Positions 33,257 through 43,934 of a stretch of DNA of 64,000 bases are shown piece by piece. Made by a program: the position numbers and the translations under genes. Below the pieces are notes generated by a model. It had not been told where the DNA came from. It did not search any database and saw nothing but the letters and a program-made list of their open reading frames with translations. Each line of letters begins with the position of its first letter. The stretch's first letter is position 1. The stretch is from Pachyseris speciosa (lineage: Eukaryota; Cnidaria; Anthozoa; Scleractinia; Pachyseridae), in NCBI GenBank assembly GCA_016490735.1, contig JAEMWC010000078.1, positions 857,501-921,500 of the forward strand, written 5' to 3'.

Positions 33257-33319
33257 GAGAAAAACAGAGTTTTCTCTCTCTAATTCAGCTGAGTTTGTCT
33301 GCCTTTAAAGCCTACATGA

Positions 33320-33826
33320 ACTAAGCCATGTCTATTGCAGCATTAATATGGTACATAGCCTTACCAACTCTTGAATGCAGAGCAATAATTATTACCGGTA
33401 TGCTCTCTAATGAGAGTACCAACAGAGTCTCTATAAAAGCATTATATGGAAATGCTATGGGCCCCTGTTTCACTGATAGCTTTTTGTCCCATAGAATTCC
33501 CATACGAGTAATCATATGGAAATTCTATGGAACTAAAAAAATTGGTGTCAGCTGGTATGGATAATATATGTTCCATATAGGGCATGGAGTAAACAAATGT
33601 GTCAATTGTATGGGATGTCTATGGGCATTCGATCCCCGTAGCTCTCCCATCTAATGGATAACATCAGTTTTTCTTCCTATATAATTTCCATAGCTTGACA
33701 TTTGTTGAAATTTGGTCCCATATCAGTTCCATATGGTCACCCAACCTTCCCATATCATTTCCACATATGGGCCATATATGGCCCAAGATCCACCATATCA
33801 TTCCCACACTTTTTGTTTGGTAAGGG
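33320..33826. repeat. CCATAT/ATATGG-rich palindromic repeat
   Basis: Many copies of CCATA(T) and TATGG in both orientations, and a perfect 16-bp palindrome GGGCCATATATGGCCC at 33769-33784. The spacing and density resemble subterminal motifs of a non-autonomous DNA transposon. No TIR was assigned and no ORF supported. Confidence 0.6.
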
Positions 33827-34189
33827 AAGTACACTGTATCCCAGTTCTCTTCTCAGATGAATGAGTGCAAAATAAATTGAAGCATCGTCAAGTATGTTAT
33901 CCGTTTCCATGCAACAACAACAACAAAGACAGAAAGAAACAAAAACAGTTGGAAGATTAACACCAGCGAGCAACACAACAAGCTGGAAGTCATTCTGTCT
34001 GGAGTTTATCAACACTAATCTTCTCCAGACACAACACCTTCCAGTTGCTGTGTTGCTCGCGTAAATTGATTACCGTCCAACTGTCTTTGTTGTTGTGTTT
34101 TTTTTTTCTTTCGTGGAAACGGATAACATACTTCATGATGCTTCAATCAATTTTACGCTTGTTTCTCACAGAAGAGAACCGGAGTACTT
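33827..34189. repeat. Foldback element (long inverted repeat)
   Basis: The arms, each roughly 160-175 bp, are imperfect inverse complements around a short spacer near 34000. Shared segments include AAGTATGTTATCCGTTTCCA and its complement, and AGTTCTCTTCTC versus the complement of GAAGAGAACCGG. It would form a long hairpin in single strand. No coding content. Confidence 0.8.
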
Positions 34190-34245
34190 AAAATGACTGG
34201 GAAACAAGTTGGAAAGTACACGTGTAGGTCCTTCATCAGGGGTGT

Positions 34246-34320
34246 CTCGAAAACTCAGGCCTCGAAACTTCAGACCTTGAAAACTCAGACCTCGAAACTT
34301 CAGACCTCGAAAACTCAGAC
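34246..34320. repeat. 15-bp minisatellite, five units
   Basis: Five units of exactly 15 bp alternate between CTCGAAAACTCAGAC-like and CTCGAAACTTCAGAC forms. The alternation suggests a 30-bp higher-order unit. Confidence 0.9.
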
Positions 34321-34329
34321 CCCTTGAAA

Positions 34330-35380
34330 AGAAGTTCTACATGAATGAGTATTCATTTATGCTAATTATCATGACTAACCTCAAGTGTCAAACAAATCAC
34401 GCAACAATTCCGCATTGATAATTGAAGATGGGTGAAAGGTCTTCTATGTTTTTATTCAAAACAAGAACAAAGACGACAAGAACAATGGCAAAATTGTTTC
34501 ACTTCCGCGTGTAATTACATGAAAAAAAGACGAACTCCCACGACAGAGCAATGATCGATCGATGTCATACATATTAATACCATAATAATACTTTTCTGTT
34601 AAAACTAATACATGAACCGCTAAGCTTTTTTTATCTCAACTCATCTGATACTGTTCCCCAAGAAACTTTAAGGCCCCCTGAAAGCTCAAGTTCCGAAGAA
34701 CTATCGTGGTACAATATGAATAAAACTAATATAAAAGATATATGTACATTATTTCTTTTAATCACGAGTCCGACCCAGGTTATTAGATCACCCGGAGCCT
34801 CGCAACCCCAGAGTATTTAGTAAGAATCTGGTAATAACAGTAACTGACAAAAACTATCAAACCAATCAATGCATTTTTCAATGGTAATCACACTTCCTCC
34901 GATCGCCAATTGTTATTGTTGGATTACTTGATTCACTGAACGCCAGTATGGTAGATTCATCATCACTCTTCCCAACTAACCGACTTCTAGAAGTGATGCA
35001 ATAAGGTGTGGTAGATTCGTTTTACCGCTTCGTTTTCACGTTTTTGTTATAGTTCCTTTACAAACTGAAACGAACAGACTAACGCAGATTTAAAACAGCA
35101 AAACGTGTAGTAGCAATTTTCCTTTAAAAGAGAAGTGAACATCAGAAGGAACTGATTACGTTTAACTTTGCATTTACTATGAATATATTAAGCTACAGAG
35201 GAACTGTAGCTAATGACATGCGCACGTTGAAAGCTGTGATGTCGTTTGTTAAAGAAACAAAAACAAAAGTAAACCTCATAATCTTAAAAACTGAGTCCTT
35301 CCAGCCAAGTTTTCCCATTTTTAGCCTCTTAGTCGTTTTTCCCATCTAGCATAAAACAAATGTTTCAGAATAGAGCACTT
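34330..35380. other. No recognised gene
   Basis: AT-rich. It could be flank or intron of the mini-exon array that follows on the minus strand, but no splice-joined frame was found. Confidence 0.4.
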
Positions 35381-35386
35381 ACTAAC

Positions 35387-35458
35387 CTGATCAGCTTCTT
35401 CTTGTTCTTGGTCTTCGAGCTTAAGCTCCATATGAAGTTGCCTCGCTTTAGTTTTAGG
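35387..35458 (-). CDS. Candidate mini-exon 3 of a tandem exon array
   Basis: A minus-strand exon of 72 bp sits between AAATAG (acceptor) and GTTAGT (donor). It encodes 24 residues: PKTKARQLHMELKLEDQEQE then EADQ. The same exon-like unit with the same donor occurs at 35630-35710 and 35863-35950. Acidic coiled-coil-like content. No parent gene was identified on either side, so this may be a relic of a host gene or of a repeat. Confidence 0.45.
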
Positions 35459-35629
35459 CTATTTGTTAGAAAGTGTTAACTAAACATAATACAACGATGC
35501 AGTTCTGACTGGCTATGTTTTATTTTTGAAAGAAACCTCACAACAAAAAGTTTAAAATTCATCGCCTGATTTTTTTTCCCCTGTTTTACATGTGAGAAAG
35601 GTCTCAGAACAGAGAGCTTTTATACTAAC

Positions 35630-35710
35630 CTGATCATCGTCTTCTTCTTCCTATTCCTCTTGGGTAAGATCAATATAAACTTGATCGGCTTGCTTCGTGT
35701 GGCTTTTAAC
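35630..35710 (-). pseudogene. Candidate mini-exon 2 of the tandem array, with stop codon
   Basis: 81 bp on the minus strand between GCATAG and GTTAGT. It reads VKSHTKQADQVYIDLTQEE, then TAG, then EEEDDDQ. It aligns with its neighbours in the acidic C-terminal half and the donor. The in-frame stop argues that this unit is dead or is skipped. Confidence 0.45.
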
Positions 35711-35862
35711 CTATGCCAAAAGTATTAAACGCAACAATACAGTTTAAGTTAAATTATATATTTGACGGGTTAAATATCATGGCCTGATAACGTAGTTTCT
35801 TTTCCTTGTTATCGTTTTTCCTGTTTGACAAAGTTTTCAGAACAGAGTGGTATTATACTAAC

Positions 35863-35950
35863 CTCATCAGCTTCTTCGTCTTCTCCTTGATCTTTGTGAC
35901 TAATATTAATGTGGAGATCGTCTTGTCTCGCGTCGCAATATTTTTTCAGC
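35863..35950 (-). CDS. Candidate mini-exon 1 of the tandem array
   Basis: 88 bp between TTATAG and GTTAGT on the minus strand. Apart from one leading base it reads LKKYCDARQDDLHINISHKD, then QGEDEEADE. The residues ARQ, DLH/QLH and the acidic end match the unit at 35387-35458. The phase differs from the other two units, so a join across all three is not certain. The unit period is about 233-243 bp. Confidence 0.45.
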
Positions 35951-36488
35951 CTATAAATATTTTTTAGTGAAGTGTTAACAAAATGTCTTGCGATAATGGC
36001 TGTGGTCACACTTGGGCTTTTTTTACTATAGTAAAGTCGAGTTTACTACTGTAAACACGTTTTCTAATGTGACCGGCTTTTCTCATTTTACTATGGTAAA
36101 CACAGATCTAGTCTGTTGCAGTGGCAACGGCGGTAGGATGAAAGCAAAGTTTACCATAGTAAACTTTCCTAAAACGATATGGTTTATCGCTGATATATCT
36201 AAACTTTGTTTATTCAGTTGACATCTTGTCGCATTATTTGAGATGCGTTCCCTGAGTGTCACGTTGCTGAATACTTATACATGTATTTTCAGCGCCGCCA
36301 GCCTATTCTTTTCCTTTTATCGCGCCAAACAGTACAGTAGAGATGTCACAGTGGTCAGACAATTTTCGCTTTCATTCGAGGTAAGTCCACAGTAAATTCT
36401 GGATTTCAAGGAATCATACACCTACATCTGATGTTCGTGTTTCATTTGTGAGTCGAGCATAAATTTAGAAGTAAATCATTCAATTCAG

Positions 36489-37739
36489 GTGTTTTTTATT
36501 CCGTGTAGCCAAATTTCTTCTATCTGTTGTCTGAAAACAAATGCATATGGATTTTGGGTGGCACGCTTTTTAAAGAAAACTGCATGTTCTTTTCACTTTA
36601 GAGTTCCACCATTCCGCAATAGTTTTGTAATCCCACCGGGCGGTTTTTCAGACGATCATGGCTGCGAAGTACTTCAGCATGGACCACTTATATTTGGCCG
36701 AGAAAATAATGGGATAGAAGCAGTATCAGCAGCGGCACAATTTCCAGTGAATGCAACTCTCCAAATGAGACATGACAACCATTTGCCCTATGATTTGGTG
36801 CCCAGAGAAAGTATCACAACGCTGCAAGGGCACACAATTCAGACAAGTGACCCAAAGCCAAAAAGCGCAGAGCAGTCACGCAATCGATGGGTAGAAGGAG
36901 AAGTGAAACTTCTCATTTCGATCTATGGAGAGGATATAAGAACAGAGATAAAGGAAGAAACCTGGATTCCATGTGGGAGAAAATAGAAGCCAGATTAGCG
37001 GAAGAGTCTAAAGAAGTCCTTAATATACATTGCCAAAAGTCAGCCAAGAATTGCCGTGATAAAATAAACAATCTCAGCAAAAAATACAAGAACGTGAAGG
37101 ACAAAAGCAAAATGACAGGGGAGGGCAGCGAAAACATCAAATCATTTCCCGAGTTTGATGAATTAGATCAGATTTGGGGAACAAGAGATTCTGTGAATCC
37201 TAAGTATGTAATGGAGGCAGGCACGTCTAAGTTAGCCATCGCCACACCAAGTCCAAATTCCTCCATGTCTTCCTCAAGTAGTGGAGATGGTACTTCGTTT
37301 GGCCCTCTCGAGGATAGCAGTGATGAAATGGATGAAACCCTATCCTTGTCTTCTGCAATTGCCAGACCTTCTAGGAGTGAAAAAAAAAAAAACAGAAAAG
37401 GGATGTAGACAAGAGAAAAGAAAACGAAGTCAGCCTTCGAATGACGATGACAGCAACAAAGATGAGGGTTTAGAATATTCATTTGTTTTTCAAAAAGAAG
37501 CCAAAACAACCAGATTAAAAAAAAAGGGCAAATCACCAAAAAACACAAAGCAGAAAGCGCAAAAAGGGGCCAAGAAAGAAGATGAAGAGGATAAAATGTA
37601 TGCTGAGCTAATCAAAGCGCAAACGGAGGCCTTAAAGAAGACAGAAGAAGAAAGGAGAGAACTTTTTGACAACCGCACCCGAGTTAGTTCTCAGTGCTAT
37701 CCGAGAGCTAGGAGAAATTCTGAAAAAGTAAGCTATTGA
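36489..37739 (+). pseudogene. Harbinger 2 Myb/SANT-like protein, two frameshifts
   Basis: Three successive frames make one protein. 36489-36986 ends with QSRNRWVEGEVKLLISIYGE, the first Myb helix with its Trp. A shift near 36960 leads to 36887-37408, with DSMWEKIEARLAEES and SAKNCRDKINNLSKKYKNV (helices two and three), then an acidic Ser-rich region. A run of A at 37381-37392 marks the second shift, into 37281-37739, which is Lys-rich with a coiled-coil-like end (KMYAELIKAQTEALKKTEEE). The first ~60 codons may be upstream non-coding or a different exon. It would act as DNA-binding partner of the transposase. Confidence 0.75.
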
Positions 37740-38309
37740 GATGCACTCTTTAAGAACTAGTATCGTACAGTCGTACAAACATTAGAGTTGTGTTCCAGTT
37801 TGACAAACTTTATTTTCAAATATGATGAAATATACTGTTCATCGTAAAATAATAGACATCAGTGATCGCTTTGGTTTCATCTTGCATGCTTTTTTTCCTT
37901 TTTCAAAATTCTAATAAGCTAATAACATTTTTCACGATTACAATAAAATTATAATTTTTCAACATCTTTTTTTATAAAAGACTTATTTACTGTTCATGCT
38001 GAACAGGATGCAAGACTGGTATATGACCCGCAGGGAGGGAGGCTCTTGATTCAAATTATGGCGTAGGGGTGTTGCTGGGGGTTTGCAACCCTGGCAAAAA
38101 CGAAACCTAAATACCCACCCGCGACCAGTACAGGAAAACAAGTTCTGGTGACGCATTATGTTTAAATTGCGGAAAAAGTAATACTATTATGTACATAAAT
38201 AGACCTTTCAAGGCCAAATCGCCCATGACTAGTGGTAGCAATCCAACAAAACCGAAAGTTTGAAACAGGTGTTTGCGTAAAAAAACAAGTTCACACTTAA
38301 TACAAGTCT

Positions 38310-39570
38310 TTAAGCTCCGAGAAATTCAGTTAGTGCTTGTCGTATTCTTCGCCCCTGTCCAAAGGCAGCAGGTCCATTGTCATCATCATCATTTTGGTCG
38401 TGGTCATCATCATCACTAGACAAATCGCTGTCATCTAAGTCATCTCCTAGAAGAATGCAAATATTGTGCAGAATACAACAGGTTATTACGGTGAAAGGTA
38501 CTTTGCCAGTGTTCTCTTCTATTGCCTTTAATAAGCACCTCCAGTGAGACTTCAGTTTACCATATGCTCTTTCAACGATTACCCTAGTCTTGTTTAGGAT
38601 TTTATTGAACTTGCAATGTTCCCTGCTCAGATTTCGACTTTGAGGATAAGGACCAACTAGCCATGTCAACAAAAGGTAGGCCGAGTCTCCAATAAGAAGA
38701 GGACGAACGGTTACTCCATACATATGTCTGACTGGTTCATTAAGGATAAGGTCATTTTCAGCCCTTCTGTACAGTGTGCTCAATCGTAAAACCCTGGCGT
38801 CATGAATACTGCCAGGCCATCCTGTGCTAACATCGATGAATTTCCCATCAGCATCCACAACACCTTGAAGATTCATGGAATAGTTCTGTTTACTGTTAAA
38901 ATAGCCCTCGTGGTTAACATGAGGTGCTTTAATTGATATATGGGACCCATCTATTGCTCCAACTACATTTGGCAAGCCATCAACATTTCCATTTTACGCA
39001 TAGCATCTCTGGTATCTTCAGGAAATCGAATAAATTCGTTTTTACGACGAATTAACGCTTCCATAAAATTCTCGCAATTTTTATCACGGTAGATTTTCCC
39101 TGTCCAAATGTTAGTCCAGTTGTTCTGTATGAATTTCCGGTTCCTAAACGCCATAACGCCATGCCTACACGTTTTGCGAGAGGAATAGCTCTTCTTAAAC
39201 GAGTATTTTGCCTTGAAAGTTCAGGCCCGACCAGCTGGCATATGTAATCAAATGTGTCCTTTGAGACCCTGAAGTGATTTTTCCACAACGTAGACATCTC
39301 TGGGTTACGATACATTTCTTCAAACCATCCTTGTGGTCTTGGATATGACCACACAACACGCCGTCGTCTTGCCGAAGCTTTTCTCTGCCGATGTTGCAAC
39401 CTTTTGATTTTTGTTACCAAAAGAGCATGGGTGATATGGCGATGCCTCCTTTCATAGAGGAAGTAGACAGCCAAAATCTCAATCTCTGGGCCTTTCTGAT
39501 GGCAATAATCAGAAACAAAAGAGCGACAATTAAAGAAATAACACGTTGGGGTTCCATTACGGGGCTCCAT
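38310..39570 (-). pseudogene. Harbinger 2 DDE transposase, two frameshifts
   Basis: 39052-39570 holds the N-terminal region, with WSYPRPQGWFEEMYRNPEMS, FDYICQLVGPELSRQNTRLR and a helix-turn-helix-like segment TTGLTFGQGKSTVIKIA. A shift near 39060 leads to ALIRRKNEFIRFPEDTRDAM (38963-39154), and another near 38975 to 38310-38975. The last frame has VVGAIDGSHISIKAP (first Asp), GWPGSIHDARVLR, LLIGDSAYLLLTW (second Asp) and ARVIVERAYGKLKSHW in slightly altered form (Glu). The catalytic triad is present. The C-terminus is an Asp/Ser-rich tail and then RRIRQALTEFLGA. Convergent with the Myb gene. Confidence 0.85.
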
Positions 39571-39890
39571 CCAGCAGAATTAGAGATAAAGGTGTACAGA
39601 CAGTCACGCAACTGGATGAAAAATAAAACATTCATGGAATGTCGTAAGAATTATCACCTGTCCTCAGGCTCACCATTTGAGTGACACATTTCTCTTAGGA
39701 AACCATCTGGAACGTGGGAAGTCAACCAATGAGTTTTACTATAGTAAAGTTTTTTTACATCCTTTTTACCACGGTTAAAGCCTTTTACTAACGTAAAATC
39801 CCAAGTGTGACCACAGCCAATGGTGGTTGATATAAACTGTTAAGGTATGACAATAAAAAAATTAAAATCGTGACCTAATAGCGGAGCTCC

Positions 39891-39909
39891 GGCGGCCCAA
39901 AGGGCCGCC
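39891..39909. repeat. Perfect hairpin at R1 left end
   Basis: GGCGGCCC, loop AAA, GGGCCGCC: an 8-bp all-GC stem in an AT-rich setting, flanked by GCGGAGC on both sides (39881 and 39912), which lengthens the potential structure. Degraded in copy 4. Confidence 0.85.
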
Positions 39910-40795
39910 AAGCGGAGCACCATACCTATAGAAACCTCAACCTCACTTTTCTCATGGTAAAAATGGCTAGCGGTATTGCTCGTGGGCGCGTATGCACGAC
40001 GACAGTGGTGTTGCCCAATAACTAATAATATCCTAATAATAATCATAATAATCCAACATGGCGGCCATACTCCACCTGGCCCAGCAGCTGACCAGCTAGT
40101 TTACAGTGTACACCCAGCGTACATCTTTGATACTGGACATCCATCTTATAACCAACTGACACCTGTCAAAACAAGGTATCCGCTGACCAGTGTCACGTGA
40201 CCATATCGCGGACTCAAGTAAAGACCTCATCGAGTTCAGCTGTTTTTTTGGAAGTTGACCGCTGCCAAGGTACTTGCTTTCGATTTGATTGCAGGCTCAA
40301 GTCAGGTGTGGGACACCCAAACCGAGGCTTAATTTTCGCGCGCTTTCTATGGCTCGTAATTTCACATTCACTTGGTTTCTTCATTTTGAGCAAAACAACT
40401 TCATCTTCTTGGATCGAAGTTTGTCTTTAAATTCGTGTAAAAAGCATAAAAATCAAGAACTTGTCAAAAGATACTCCGGAAGGTGAATTTTCAAGTCCAT
40501 TTCCATTTCCATTTATTTGCCATTAACCACATAAAAATACAAAATTTAAAAATACGAAACACAAGAAATTTATAATAACTTAAACTTAAGACAATAGACT
40601 ACAAATGTTTAAGGTGGTAATGACAAGAAAGCCTATATAGAAGCCGGGGGCTTATGAACTATAGGCTTCCTGACAATATAGGATACATCATACGAATTGC
40701 AGGGACAGCATGAAATATGAAATGTATTATTTTAAAAGGAAAAGAAAAAAAAAAGAAAAAGAAGAAGTAAGTAGCTCAACAATGAGTATATTTGC

Positions 40796-42242
40796 CTAAG
40801 AAAGAAGGAATTTTTTAAGTCTTTTCCCAAACAAACGGATGCTTTCACTGTTTTGAATGTCATGACTTAACGAGTTGAAAAACTTAGGTCCTTGAAACCG
40901 AATTGAAAAGTTTCGAATATAAGTTCGGCAGGGAGGTATGTAAAAAAGGTTGCAATTTCTAGTATAATGCGAATGTAACTGGCTTGCGAGAGTAAACATA
41001 TCACGAAAATAATTAGGAAGTAAACCTCTTGAATAGATACATGAATTTACCTATCTGGTATAAATAAATGTCAGAGAATTTCAAAATCTCCTTTTCTTTG
41101 AAAAGAACATCAGTGTGGGAATCGAAAGGAACTTTAGATATTATTCTTATTATCTTCTTTTGCAGAAGAATAACGCGATTTAAATTACTCTGATATGTCG
41201 ATCCCCAAACTGAAACACAATATATTAAGTAAGGGTAAACTAGACTATAGTACAAACAGTGTAAGGAAGTTTTGGGAAGGCAAAAACTTGACTTATGAAT
41301 AATGCCTATAGATTTTGATATTTTTCTAGAGACACTAAGAATGTGAGGCTTCCATGACAAATGCTCATCAAGGATAACACCTAAAAATACTGTTTCTTTC
41401 ACACAATCAATCTTATTGTTGTCAATTTGAATAGATAGATCAAGTGTTTGCCTCCTTTGGCGTGGTCTAAAAACCATAAAATTCGATTTTTTAAAGTTAA
41501 TTGACAGCTTATTAGCTCGACACCACTGTGTTAATTTACACATTTCAGAATTTATGGTTTCGGAAAGTAAATTAAAATCTTTGTGAGAAAAAAATATGTT
41601 AGTGTCATAAGCAAAAAGAATAAAGTCCACCACCTTTGACACATTACACAGATCATTTATATAGAGCAGAAAGAGGAGGGGGCCTAGTATAGAGCCCTGA
41701 GGCACCCCACACTTTATTTGGCAAGAATCCGAACAAATACCATTAAATTCTACATATTGTTGTCTATCGCTTAGATAGCTTTCAAACCATCTAAGTGCAG
41801 TGCCTCGAACACCATAATGCTCTAGTTTTGAAATTAAAATTTGATGATCAACGGTGTCAAAGGCTTTAGACAAGTCTATAAAGATACCAACTGTATATTC
41901 CTTATTTTCAATAGCGGAAGAGATTTTGTCATACAAACAAGCTAGAGCATAAGCAGTGGAGTGATGTTTGCGAAAACCATACTGATTATCAGAGAGAATT
42001 TTATAGACATTAAGAAACCTTAAAAGACGATTGTACATGACTCTCTCTAGAATTTTAGAGAATGCAGGTAAAACAGACACGGGTCTGTAATTTGTAAATA
42101 TATCCTGTTCACCAGATTTAAATAAAGGAATAACTCGAGCAATTTTTAATTGATTTGGCACAATACCAGAGGTGATGGATAAGTTAATCAAGCTTGTAAT
42201 AGGGGCGATTATTATGTCAATAGTATCTTTAATTAAGTTCAT
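40796..42242 (-). pseudogene. LINE E ORF2: reverse transcriptase with FADD changed to FAYD
   Basis: The 409-codon frame 41013-42242 contains KIARVIPLFKSGEQ, NYRPVSVLPAFSKILERV, QYGFRKHHSTAYAL, FIDLSKAFDTVDH (first Asp), CGVPQGSILGPLLF and LFAYDTNIFF. The last should be LFADDTNIFF; the codon is TAT instead of GAT, removing one of the two essential metal-binding aspartates. The C-terminal part continues to YLIYCVSVWGSTY, and after a stop at 41013 in frame 40796-40999 (TRNCNLFYIPPCRT, FSIRFQGPKFFNSLS). The RT is therefore expected to be inactive even apart from frameshifts. Confidence 0.88.
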
Positions 42243-42528
42243 AGAAATATTGTCATGACCTACAGCATTACCTGAACGACAAGTGCGACATATTTCAATA
42301 ATTTCTTCCTCATTTGCAACTTCAAGAAATATTGAATTGACTAGTCTGGGGGGTAAAAAAGAACTATGCGACTTTTCTGATGCAGGAATTTTGCTAGCTA
42401 AATTAGGGCCAATGTTAGTAAAATATTTACAAAAAAGATTAGCTATTTCCTTTGGATTGGAAATTTCACGAGAATCTGCCCTAAATACGGATGGTAGACC
42501 ACGCTTACCTTTATTTCTATTAAGAATT

Positions 42529-43934
42529 TCATTGAGAACTTTCCAAATGGCCTTTTAGTTTCTCAATTTGTTTTTCATAATATAAACGCTTAGCAACTCG
42601 AAGAGAATGGGTGAGTTTGTTTTTGTAAGACTTGTATACATTTTCATTAGAAGAGTTAGGGTTATTAAGAAAACACTTATACAACATATTTTTCTTCTTA
42701 ACGGAATTAGCAAGACCTTCAGTAAACCAAGGCTTACGAGAATTGAACCGCTTCACTTTCTTTTTTTTGAGTGGAAAACACTGATCATAAATTGAAACAA
42801 ACTTTTCAATAAAGATTTTATAAGCGCAAGATGGATCATCTAAACCAGGTATTTCAGCCCAGTTTATCCTACCTAAGTCATCTTTAAATGCACTTAGATT
42901 ATGCGCATTTTTTTCATGAAAGATTACGTATTTGTCCTTGTCACTGGTGCTATTATTATTCAAAACAAGTGAAAAAATCGGTAAATGGTCAGATATATCA
43001 TTGAGAAAAAGACCACTTATTGAAGGACAAAGTGGATCGTTCGTGAAAATGTTATCTATCAGTGAAGCTTTGTTCGCCGTAATTCTAGTGGGACGTGTAA
43101 TGAGTGGGAAAAGCATCCTAGAGTACAACAAATCCAAGAAGTCACTTGTCGCTTTATGGCAATGGTGATTAATTAGATTTAAATTCCAGTCACCCATTAA
43201 AAATACAAGCTTATTTTCTTTAGTAATTTTTCCCAGTACTAGGTCCAAATCAGACAGAAATTCATTTAACAGTGAGTCGGGTGGTCGATAAATAATGCCG
43301 ACAATTACATTCTTTTCTTTTGTCCTATTAATTTCAACAAAGATTCAGCACTTCCGTCGACAGGGAACGCTAGATCAGGACGTTGTTTGTAATTCAAATG
43401 CTCACCAATGTAAAGGCCAACACCTCCACCAATGCGAGTGACTCTGGGTTTATGCAAAAAATTGTAACCCGCGATGTCGCAAAAATGATAACATTCATCA
43501 AGCCAAGTCTCAGAAATCCCAACAATAGGAAGTTTCAATCGAAGTTGGCCTAGAAAATTTGAAAGCTTATCAAATTTATTAAATATACTACGAATGTTCA
43601 TATGGAGGAAAGAAAGGCCTGATTCAAGGCTACTGCAGTTTAAGTTTAGGCGACTTTGCTCTTCGGCTAACATGTTGTTAAAACTATCTTCAGTATAGTA
43701 CTCACAGCTACTGTGTTCTAAATAAAAATTTATGTCTGGATCATTGTCTTTACAAAGACTAAAACTTTTATAGGACTCACATAGCAAAGGATTAAACTTT
43801 AACTGAGCTAATCTATCAGGATCAAAATTAATAGTACCGCCATTCATGAATTCAAACAGAGTTAGCCGAAATTGATCATCGTCTAAATTATAAAATGGTA
43901 AGGATGATAAACTATTCACTTGCAGGTTTATCAC
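42529..43934 (-). pseudogene. LINE E ORF2: N-terminus and AP-endonuclease, frameshifted
   Basis: The frame at 43305-43934 begins MINLQVNSLSSLPFYNL, overlapping the end of ORF1 by 23 bp, and reaches LSFLHMNIRSIFNKFDKLS, KLPIVGISETWLDE and RIGGGVGLYIGEHLNYKQRP (EN motifs). A frameshift near 43300 moves to 42529-43248 with KLVFLMGDWNLNLI (catalytic GD-N), ITRPTRITANKASLIDNIFT and ISDHLPIFSLVL (catalytic SDH), then KPWFTEGLANSVKKKNMLYK, the linker to RT. All endonuclease active-site words are present across the two frames. Confidence 0.87.

Larger units (their letters stand above)
29264..33300 (-). mobile_element. DIRS-like tyrosine-recombinase retrotransposon
   Basis: The minus-strand order is RT N-terminal region (33256-32615), RT (32476-31961), RNase H (31740-30780) and tyrosine recombinase (30530-29264). 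RT plus RNase H with a tyrosine recombinase in place of a DDE integrase defines DIRS elements. An (AAT)n-tailed repeat interrupts the RT-RNase H junction, a run of G (30563-30578) marks another break, and there are frameshifts. The terminal repeats of DIRS/Ngaro elements were not identified. Confidence 0.85.
35998..39818. mobile_element. PIF/Harbinger element 2, complete with TIRs
   Basis: The 3,821-bp element has 19-bp perfect terminal inverted repeats (GGCTGTGGTCACACTTGGG at 35998-36016 and its complement at 39800-39818) and AAT duplicated on both sides (35995-35997, 39819-39821). It contains the usual convergent pair: Myb/SANT-like gene (plus) and DDE transposase (minus). Both genes carry frameshifts, so it is an inactive but structurally complete copy. 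Subterminal palindromes of the type TTTACTATAGTAAA lie inside both ends (36022-36035, 39735-39748, with degenerate copies). Confidence 0.92.

Noticed and set aside
34246..34320. CRISPR-like array
   Set aside because: Units are contiguous without unique spacers and the genome is eukaryotic.
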